DNA of 64,000 bases, taken from positions 93,581 to 157,580 of IMG/VR virus record IMGVR_UViG_3300011113_000123; one strand, 5' to 3'. Under the pieces are notes generated by a model. That model was not told the DNA's origin. It saw only the letters and a list, made by a program, of their open reading frames with translations, and ran no database searches. The translations under genes were made by a program, and so were the position numbers. Source of the stretch: a virus. Positions 54,531 through 61,684 of the stretch are shown piece after piece (the first letter of the stretch is position 1; each line of letters begins with the position of its first letter).

Positions 54531-55735
54531 CAACAGACGTAGGCGGTGGTAATTTTACTCAGTGTTCTGTTGGCGGAACAGATGTTCGAAATCTAGTGAT
54601 TATGCTAGAGTATTTCGAGAACATCTATTCACCAACAGCAAGCGCGACTCTATCTGTGAGTGACGCAGCTGGATTCTATGAGAGTCTAAAGAAAGACGGC
54701 GGCGAGGACGTAGAGTTCTCGTTTGGCGGTCGTGAAGGTCAAGCTATTCGCATGAAAATGAAAACTGCGAAGATTGGCGATCGCACACGCTCGAAAGAAA
54801 ATCAAGACTTATATAAAATCAACTGCGTGCCGTCAGAGTTCCTGGATAATAATAAGAAGGAAGTCGTTAAGGCTTATAAGGACAAGAAAGTGTCCGATAT
54901 GGTCGGCGATTGGCATAAAGACTACACTGAGGGATCTACGTCTCTCAAGAAAGATCTTGTGACTAACGAAGGAACTGAGGGTAACGCATCCTACGTAGGA
55001 TCAGGGCGTTCACCTATCACTGCTATTCGTTGGGGATCAAAAGAAGGTAAGTCAAGCGAAGCGAAAGCATCGAACTATGTTTATTATCAAGATCGCGATG
55101 GATATCACTTCAAGACAATCGCAAAGATGCTAGAAGGATCATCAGTCGCGACTCTATCATACTCCTCACAGAACATTGGCGCTGCTGGTGGTAATCCTAA
55201 CGAAAAGATCATCGCGTTCGATCAGGAAACTGATACGAATCAACTAGACTCGTCATATAATGGCGCTATCTCGGATCATTATTATTACTACGATCCTACG
55301 ACTGGTAAGATTGCTGGTGGTTCGAAGCGTGAGAAGGAAGGCGAGTCTGCTCGTGGTCAACGATTTAATTTCGTAGCTGCACCTGGCGTAACGAAGAGCA
55401 AGTTCCGCGATTCACGTGATCCCAAGATCGCAGAAAATAAGCGCAGCCTACCAGAGCATGGCGCAGAATCATCAGCTGCAAATCTACTAGATAATCTTGT
55501 GATGAACGTTCGTGTTCCTGGTGACGTTAAATATAAGCCAGGCGTAAAGGTAAAGCTGAATCTACCTGCGAACCAGGAAGCTAATCAGCTCGACAAACGA
55601 TCTGGTGATTTCTTAGTAACTGCTGTTCGACATATTATCTACAAGGATGATAAAGATACGAAGTATGAAGTGTTTCTGCAGTGTAAGAAAGAAGGTGCGA
55701 AACAAGGAGCATCTGGAGCTGGAGGTATTACATAA
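54527..55735 (+). CDS. 27: Baseplate hub protein gp27-like
   Basis: A 402-aa protein. The N-terminal CSVGGTDVRNLVIMLEYFEN, ASATLSVSDAAGFYESLKKD and the central YVYYQDRDGYHFKTIAKMLE, with C-terminal NLVMNVRVPGDVKYKPGVKV then GDFLVTAVRHII, match the tail-hub beta-barrel organisation of gp27-like proteins. It forms the trimeric hub that carries gp5, the next gene. One-base overlap with gp5. Confidence 0.75.
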   Translation: MTTDVGGGNFTQCSVGGTDVRNLVIMLEYFENIYSPTASATLSVSDAAGFYESLKKDGGEDVEFSFGGREGQAIRMKMKTAKIGDRTRSKENQDLYKINCVPSEFLDNNKKEVVKAYKDKKVSDMVGDWHKDYTEGSTSLKKDLVTNEGTEGNASYVGSGRSPITAIRWGSKEGKSSEAKASNYVYYQDRDGYHFKTIAKMLEGSSVATLSYSSQNIGAAGGNPNEKIIAFDQETDTNQLDSSYNGAISDHYYYYDPTTGKIAGGSKREKEGESARGQRFNFVAAPGVTKSKFRDSRDPKIAENKRSLPEHGAESSAANLLDNLVMNVRVPGDVKYKPGVKVKLNLPANQEANQLDKRSGDFLVTAVRHIIYKDDKDTKYEVFLQCKKEGAKQGASGAGGIT

Positions 55736-56124
55736 TGGCTGAACAAGGTACAGTAATGGGGCAAGACGGGCTCAAGTGGTGGGTCGGTATTGTCGAAGAT
55801 CGTGGGACTGGTAGATTCTCTGGTGAAAAGGATAATCTTAAGACTGGTCGTGTCAAGGTACGTATCAAAGGTCGTCATACAGAAGATAAGGGTAAGCTTC
55901 CCACTAAAGATCTGCCATGGTGTTATGTGTTGATGCCTACAACATCCGCGACACTCAGCGGTGTAGGTCATAGCCCGTCGGGATTGGTTGAGGGAAGTAA
56001 AGTCGTAGGATTCTTTATGGATGGGGACGGCGATCAAGTTCCTGTGGTATTTGGTGTTCTTCCGCATATTCAGCAGAAACAAGACGCTGAGCCTAACGCA
56101 CCTGGATCTGGAAGCAAGAAATAA
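55735..56124 (+). CDS. 5: gp5-like OB-fold hub domain without lysozyme
   Basis: A 129-aa protein corresponding to the N-terminal OB domain of T4 gp5: KWWVGIVEDRGTGRFSGEKD, LKTGRVKVRIKGRHTED, LPWCYVLMPTTSATLSGVGH, GLVEGSKVVGFFMDGDGDQV, PVVFGVLPHI. T4 gp5 continues with a lysozyme domain and a C-terminal beta-helix; here the protein ends after the OB fold. The needle is encoded separately at 56925, and lytic domains are in the 918-aa protein. Confidence 0.8.
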   Translation: MAEQGTVMGQDGLKWWVGIVEDRGTGRFSGEKDNLKTGRVKVRIKGRHTEDKGKLPTKDLPWCYVLMPTTSATLSGVGHSPSGLVEGSKVVGFFMDGDGDQVPVVFGVLPHIQQKQDAEPNAPGSGSKK

Positions 56125-56126
56125 TC

Positions 56127-56915
56127 ATGGCTAAAATTACAGTCAATAAGCTAACCACATCGAACACTGTTCCGACTATTACAGGAACAGTGGAGTTCGA
56201 GCGATTTGATGCGAACAAGAACCCAAAAGAAACTATCCAAGTCGTTCTGAACTTCAATACGTATAAGCTGTTCGAGAACGGTCTAGGAATCGACGAAACT
56301 AAAACGCCAACTGTATGGAAGTTGCAAATTGGTTCGCCGATGTTTCCTGGAACGTACGACGTAGAAGCTAACGTAGTCGAAGTTGCTACCAATAGAATCG
56401 TTGCTTCCGATGAAACTGTTGATGAACTTACGATTCAAACTCAACAAGCAGCCACAGGATTCACTCCTCCTAAGCCAACGATCGCTCAGAAAGTAGCAAC
56501 CATCGCTGGATTGCTAGGAGCAGTCAATAGTCTATTTGGTGGTCAGAATGGTATTAGCCCGCTGCCGTCGGTGCATCCTACAGAAGACGACGACTCTTCG
56601 ACTGCGCTCGCTGGTAGAGGTAAAGAAGAAAGACCGCAAGATCCTCGCGTCAAGAGTCAGGATAAAACTAGAGTCAGAGGTAATCCTGCAACTCCTCCGC
56701 AAGTAGGTAACGATAAAACTAGCAATCAGAGTTTATCCATGGGAACGCAGGAGGTTACTTCTCCAGAACAGTTAGATCAACTCGCTAATGATTTTTCATG
56801 GTTGAACCCATCGGACGCATATGAAAATGCTACGAATAATGTAAGATCTTTGATTGATACAGGAGCAGCAACGGCTGTGAATCCATACGGTAACATTGGT
56901 ACATCATTAGGATAA
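56127..56915 (+). CDS. Ig-like structural protein
   Basis: A 262-aa protein located between the two halves of gp5. Residues 1-110 look like an Ig-like beta-sandwich (TVPTITGTVEFERFD, WKLQIGSPMFPGTYDVEANV, VDELTIQTQ); the rest is Pro/Ser/Asp-rich and disordered-looking, ending in a helical segment. Probably a baseplate or spike accessory protein; not recognised as a T4 homologue. Confidence 0.5.
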   Translation: MAKITVNKLTTSNTVPTITGTVEFERFDANKNPKETIQVVLNFNTYKLFENGLGIDETKTPTVWKLQIGSPMFPGTYDVEANVVEVATNRIVASDETVDELTIQTQQAATGFTPPKPTIAQKVATIAGLLGAVNSLFGGQNGISPLPSVHPTEDDDSSTALAGRGKEERPQDPRVKSQDKTRVRGNPATPPQVGNDKTSNQSLSMGTQEVTSPEQLDQLANDFSWLNPSDAYENATNNVRSLIDTGAATAVNPYGNIGTSLG

Positions 56916-56924
56916 GGAAACGTT

Positions 56925-57656
56925 ATGGCTAAATGGGACGAAAAAGCACCTGGTGGCAAAAAGACTGAGTATCTGGGTAATCACACGATTACAACAGAAG
57001 CTGGTCACATGGTTGAAATTGATAATACGCCAGGCGATCGCCGCGTAAAGATTTATCATGCAAAGGGTACTGTCATCGAAGTTCATGATGACGGAGCCAT
57101 GATTACTACAGTCAAAGGGCTGACACAAAATTTCCACGATAAGGGATTAGAAGAGCGCGTTAAAGGCGATTTCAAAATCATTGTCGACGGAAACGTGGAT
57201 ATGCGCGTCACAGGAAATATGCGTCACAAGATTGACGGAGACTATAATCTAGACTGCAAAAATCTATACGTGAAGGTTGGTGGGCTTGAATCGCGCGAAG
57301 TCGTCGGTGAGCAGCGTGTACAGGTCAACGGTAAGCAGACGCACCGAGTGTCGGGTGATCGTGAAACTATTACGGGTGGCGGGCATGTTGAGTCTGTAGG
57401 CGCAGATGCTAAAGCTACTGTGACTGGCGAAAACACTGCGATCACAGGCGGCAACTCGCTCATCATGACTGGCGGTGAACAGACTATCAGCTCAGGCGGA
57501 TCGATGGGTATCGGTGGATCCGCTGTCGGTATCGCTTCTACTGGAACGACTTCTGTAGTTGCTATGGGAGGATTGCAGCTAGGATTCTCTGACGAAGTTG
57601 GTGGTCCAGTCAGTCAAACGACGGTCAAGGGTACCCAGATTCAATTGAACCCATAA
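56925..57656 (+). CDS. Tail spike/needle beta-helix (gp5 C-terminal-like)
   Basis: A 243-aa protein built of short beta-repeats typical of the gp5/VgrG needle: NHTITTEAGHMVEIDNTPGD, then repeated V-x-G units (VKGDFKIIVDGNVDMRVTGN, MRHKIDGDYNL, EQRVQVNGKQTHRVSGDRET, GENTAITGGNS). Probably the separately encoded needle that sits on the OB-fold hub and carries the PAAR tip. The ribosome-binding site is AAGGAAACG. Confidence 0.75.
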   Translation: MAKWDEKAPGGKKTEYLGNHTITTEAGHMVEIDNTPGDRRVKIYHAKGTVIEVHDDGAMITTVKGLTQNFHDKGLEERVKGDFKIIVDGNVDMRVTGNMRHKIDGDYNLDCKNLYVKVGGLESREVVGEQRVQVNGKQTHRVSGDRETITGGGHVESVGADAKATVTGENTAITGGNSLIMTGGEQTISSGGSMGIGGSAVGIASTGTTSVVAMGGLQLGFSDEVGGPVSQTTVKGTQIQLNP

Positions 57657-57666
57657 TGGATAAACG

Positions 57667-58983
57667 ATGACAGAACTATCAGCAGATCAAATATCATTGT
57701 ACGAACGATACGCTCAGTTGCAGCGAGAAGTGAAGGAACAGCCTCCGCTTGTTCCTGGTGATAAGTACATCGTAAAAGGTGTTCAATACGTATACACGGG
57801 TGTGAACGAAACGGCTGAAATGCTGGATGACTTGAGTAGCTTCAATCCAGCGTATGTTAACATGGGTGCTGCAAAACAAATGATGCAGTATCCTAGTCAA
57901 CCATATCGTCCACCAACGTTCCAGCTCAATCCTACTATTGCGACAGGATTAGCGGCGCTACAATTGGCTGGTCAGATCAATAATCTTACAGGCGTTCTAA
58001 GCAACTTTCTCCCTCCTGGGCTTGATGCACCAGTGGAAGCAGTAAAGAATGCTATCAGTCAAGTCACTGGTCAGATTCCAGGAATCAGCGGTCCTGCGAA
58101 AGAAATTACACAAAAGATTGGTCAAGTGAATGCGCTGATTAATATGGCTGCAAAAGGACCAACATCGCTTATCTTTGCAGCTATCAAATCAAATTTCCTG
58201 TCAGACATTCCTGGTGTAGGTGAACTTGCGAGCCAAATTAGCTTACCCTCAGAAGTCGCGCAGCTTGCTTCTCTTGCTGCGAATCCAGTTGCATTTGCGG
58301 CTAAAGCTGCAGGCATTCAAGCGCAGTTTCCTATGGTCAACGTGAACGCTATCGCGGGCGATCTTGTTAAGAGCGCAGCATCTGGGCGCCCACCTAATAT
58401 CGCAGCGATGGTACCTAACATGGTTATGGCTGCATCTGGATTAATGAAGATGCTACCAGGACCAGGTAAGACGCCAGTCAAGGATGCTAAGGCTCCGCAG
58501 AAAATCGCGAAGCCGCCTAAGCCCAAAGATGCAGTCGAGATGAAAAATTTGTTTGCTGAAGGTGCGGCTGGATCTGCGTTGTCGACGCTAACTCAACCGC
58601 TATCTGCATTCATGGGATTGATGTCAACTATTCCTAACATGACGAATCGTGTCGCGGATACTCCTGCAAAAACTGCGCTGGGAAATAAACTTAATACGAC
58701 GGCCAACACAGCTAACTGGGGTTCGGGTGGATACGGTAAGAACAAAGAGTTTGCCGAGCAGGAGCGTAAGCGCCTAGAGTATAGCGCCAAAATTGAAAAG
58801 AACACAGCCGAGCTGCTGGAGATGGTAGACTATAGCAAGCTGACTCAGTACAGCTATCAGGATCTTATTAAGAAGTATCCTCGTATCACGGGAACTATGA
58901 CGGTTGCAGAAGCACTAACTATCATTGAGGAAGATGATGCGAAAGCAGCAGCTAAAGCTAACACAGCAACAACTACGGTATAA
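57667..58983 (+). CDS. Large baseplate-associated structural protein
   Basis: A 438-aa protein. N-terminal helical region with KEQPPLVPGDKYIVKGVQYV, then Ala/Pro-rich helices (residues ~90-330), and a C-terminal charged part (EQERKRLEYSAKIEKNTAEL; DLIKKYPRITGTMTVAEALT). Encoded between the needle and the PAAR tip, so it is probably a baseplate or spike-associated component. No family recognised. Confidence 0.5.
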   Translation: MTELSADQISLYERYAQLQREVKEQPPLVPGDKYIVKGVQYVYTGVNETAEMLDDLSSFNPAYVNMGAAKQMMQYPSQPYRPPTFQLNPTIATGLAALQLAGQINNLTGVLSNFLPPGLDAPVEAVKNAISQVTGQIPGISGPAKEITQKIGQVNALINMAAKGPTSLIFAAIKSNFLSDIPGVGELASQISLPSEVAQLASLAANPVAFAAKAAGIQAQFPMVNVNAIAGDLVKSAASGRPPNIAAMVPNMVMAASGLMKMLPGPGKTPVKDAKAPQKIAKPPKPKDAVEMKNLFAEGAAGSALSTLTQPLSAFMGLMSTIPNMTNRVADTPAKTALGNKLNTTANTANWGSGGYGKNKEFAEQERKRLEYSAKIEKNTAELLEMVDYSKLTQYSYQDLIKKYPRITGTMTVAEALTIIEEDDAKAAAKANTATTTV

Positions 58984-58985
58984 TC

Positions 58986-59279
58986 ATGGGTAATCCTATT
59001 CACAGACAAGACGACTCAAGATCATGTGGCGCAACTACGGTTGTATCAGGACAGTCGACCGTATATGCTGGTGGGAAACTTGTGGCTGTCGATAAAGATA
59101 AGAATAGCCATGGCGGAGGTGATCTAACAGCAGCCACTAAGAACGTTTTCATTAACGGTAAGATGGTAGTCAACGTTGGTGATAGCGCATCAGCTGATGA
59201 TCTATGCCCTACAGCAGGAGGTGCGCATTGTGCGCCATCAGCATCATCTGGCTTAGGTACTGTTATCGTTGGTGATTGA
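58986..59279 (+). CDS. PAAR-like spike-tip protein
   Basis: A 97-aa protein of the PAAR type: NPIHRQDDSRSCGATTVVSG, QSTVYAGGKLVAVDKDK, GGGDLTAATKNVFINGKMV and the Cys/His-rich end DLCPTAGGAHCAPSASSG, which should bind metal. PAAR proteins form the sharp tip of needles in phages and type VI secretion. Follows the needle gene in the same operon. Confidence 0.8.
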   Translation: MGNPIHRQDDSRSCGATTVVSGQSTVYAGGKLVAVDKDKNSHGGGDLTAATKNVFINGKMVVNVGDSASADDLCPTAGGAHCAPSASSGLGTVIVGD

Positions 59280-59350
59280 GAATATACTGACGGCTCACTA
59301 CAAGTTCTATTATAATGGTAAAGTATCTAGTTGTCAAGGGTTTTTTCTGT

Positions 59351-59358
59351 AATAAATA
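59351..59358 (+). promoter_or_regulatory. Possible T4-like late promoter (variant)
   Basis: AATAAATA, one mismatch from TATAAATA, 18 bases before gp25. Confidence 0.4.
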
Positions 59359-59375
59359 ACAGAAAGGAATAATAG

Positions 59376-59792
59376 ATGAAAAGACCCGTACCAGCTTCAC
59401 TAAAGAAAATCACGTATCGTGACTTCGATTTGCAGTTTCGTCGCCATCCTTCTACAGGCAAACTGCTGATTAAGAAGGAAGACGAGGCTGTGAAGCAGGC
59501 TCTTAAGAATCTCATTCTGACCAATCACTACGAGCGCCCGTTTCGCCCAGAATTTGGAGGCAATGTAAGGGCTCGTTTGTTCGACTTGTTCACATCTTTC
59601 ACGCAAGCTGATTTTGAGAATTTAATCTTAAACGCTATTGAAAACTATGAACCCAGAGCGATTGTTGATAACAGCTCGGTTAACGTCATAGAGAATCCAG
59701 ACGGAAACTCAATGACTATTATTATTCGTTTCCGTAATGCGATTACTCTTAATGATCTTCAGCTAGACATCAATCTCAATAGGGTTCGCTAA
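59376..59792 (+). CDS. 25: Baseplate wedge protein gp25-like
   Basis: A 138-aa protein. YRDFDLQFRRHPSTGKLLIK, LKNLILTNHYERPFRPEFGG and VRARLFDLFTSFTQADFENL are the characteristic gp25 blocks (E-R...R-P-E-F-G). gp25 sits at the inner wedge and nucleates the sheath. AGAAAGGAATAATAG gives the ribosome-binding site; one-base overlap with gp6. Confidence 0.88.
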   Translation: MKRPVPASLKKITYRDFDLQFRRHPSTGKLLIKKEDEAVKQALKNLILTNHYERPFRPEFGGNVRARLFDLFTSFTQADFENLILNAIENYEPRAIVDNSSVNVIENPDGNSMTIIIRFRNAITLNDLQLDINLNRVR

Positions 59793-61684
59793 TGGCCACA
59801 ACTACAGATCTTGTTGTAACTGGATTAGACTTCGACACGATTCGCGCCAATCTGCGAAACTATATCGCATCGAAGCCAGAGTTCACAGACTACGACTTCA
59901 CAGACTCTGCGCTAGGTACGCTGCTCGATCTGCTTGCGTATAACACATACTACAACGCATTCTACGTTAACATGGCTACGAACGAGGGATTCCTCGACAC
60001 GGCTCAGTTGTATGATAGTGTGGTATCACATGCGAAAGCTCTGGGATATAAACCAACTTCAGCGCGCAGTGCTACTGCGAACGTGAAAATCATTTTCACT
60101 GCAAGCACAGCCAACTCCTCGTTCCGTTCTATTCGTGTTCCTAAGAATACACGATTCACAACTTCAGTGAACGGCGCTGTGTATATTTTCGTAACTCCAC
60201 AAACGTACACAATCACAGCCAATACTGAGGGTGGTTTTGCGTCGCATATCGATATCGCTGAAGGTACGCCACTCACACATCGTTTCTTGTTCGATAGAAC
60301 ATCTAACACGTCATTCGTCCTTCCTAATAGAAACATTGATACTACGAGCATCACTGTTTCAGTAACAACTAACGGTAACGTTCAAACATACGTTCCTGCT
60401 AACGATGTCATGACTACGAACTCACTGTCGCAGGTATTCTTTATCGAAGCTGACAGAGAAGAAAAGTTTAAGGTCGTATTTGGTGATGGCGTACTAGCCA
60501 AGCAACCGCAAACTGCATCTGTCGTTACTATCTCATATAGAGTATGTAACGGCTCTATTCCTAATGGAGCTAACTCATACACGCTGATTGACTCTACGAT
60601 TGATGGGCAGAGTAATATCACTATCGTTCCTGTAGGAAGAGCTTCTGGTGGAGCTGAGATTGAATCTATCGAGTCTGTTCGCTATAACGCGCCGCGTCTG
60701 TATGAAACACAGAACCGCAGCGTAACGGCTGACGACTATAAGAGAATTCTATTGCGCGATAATCCAGATATCGAAGCTATCAGCGTATGGGGTGGCGAAG
60801 AAAACAATCCGCCTATCTACGGTAAGGTGTTCGTGAGCGCGAAGCCTAAAAACACTACAGTCTTTTCTCAGAATAGAAAACAAGAAATCGTAAACAACAT
60901 CCGTAAGTATAACGTACAGTCGATCGACATTGAAGTCACAGATCCAACATATCTGTACATCGTACCAGAAGTTACAGTACGATATGATCCTAATCTGACG
61001 ACTCTGAGTCCAGGCGAATTAGCTAACGCTATCGCCAACAGAATCTTATTGTTTGAATCTCAGTTCTTGTCTAATTTTGATAAGAGCTTCCGCTATTCAC
61101 GTTTCCTTGACTGGATCGATTCTACAGATGATTCTATCAAGACGACAAATGCTAATATTCGTATGAGAAAGTTTTTCACACCTTCGTTAACAGGTGTGAA
61201 CACATATACTATCAACTTTAATAATGCTATCCAGAAACTAGGTCCAGCTGAGTTGATCAGTGGTGTTTCTCGTCATCCAGGATACGGTAGCGTAACTTCT
61301 TCACCGTTTACTTACTCTGAGCAAGAATCGTATTTTGACGATAATGGGTTTGGTACACTAAGGATCTACTATCGTTCAGGAGCTGGCGTCCTAGGTCGTG
61401 TTTATACTGCGTTCAACGCAGGAACCGTAGATTATACTTCAGGAACAATGACTATTGGCTCATTCCTGCCATCAGCATTTAGTGGTTCAGGAATCTCGTT
61501 GTTCGCTTCACCAGTATCACCTAACATCACTCCAGTGAGAAATCAGATTCTGCTGCTTTCGCAGACTAGAGTTGATCTAGTAGATGACAATACAAATCAA
61601 ACGTTGGCTGTGTCTTCGAACATTGATACGATCGGACAAACAGCAACAATCCAAACACCTTCTATTAGATTGTATAACTTCTAA
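59792..61684 (+). CDS. 6: Baseplate wedge protein gp6-like
   Basis: A 630-aa protein of T4 gp6 type (T4: 660 aa). FDTIRANLRNYIASKPEFTD, DSALGTLLDLLAYNTYYNAF and the later YETQNRSVTADDYKRILLRD, DIEAISVWGGEENNPPIYGK, VFVSAKPK match the baseplate_J-like core shared with gp6. It forms the hexagonal inner ring of the baseplate. Confidence 0.85.
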   Translation: MATTTDLVVTGLDFDTIRANLRNYIASKPEFTDYDFTDSALGTLLDLLAYNTYYNAFYVNMATNEGFLDTAQLYDSVVSHAKALGYKPTSARSATANVKIIFTASTANSSFRSIRVPKNTRFTTSVNGAVYIFVTPQTYTITANTEGGFASHIDIAEGTPLTHRFLFDRTSNTSFVLPNRNIDTTSITVSVTTNGNVQTYVPANDVMTTNSLSQVFFIEADREEKFKVVFGDGVLAKQPQTASVVTISYRVCNGSIPNGANSYTLIDSTIDGQSNITIVPVGRASGGAEIESIESVRYNAPRLYETQNRSVTADDYKRILLRDNPDIEAISVWGGEENNPPIYGKVFVSAKPKNTTVFSQNRKQEIVNNIRKYNVQSIDIEVTDPTYLYIVPEVTVRYDPNLTTLSPGELANAIANRILLFESQFLSNFDKSFRYSRFLDWIDSTDDSIKTTNANIRMRKFFTPSLTGVNTYTINFNNAIQKLGPAELISGVSRHPGYGSVTSSPFTYSEQESYFDDNGFGTLRIYYRSGAGVLGRVYTAFNAGTVDYTSGTMTIGSFLPSAFSGSGISLFASPVSPNITPVRNQILLLSQTRVDLVDDNTNQTLAVSSNIDTIGQTATIQTPSIRLYNF

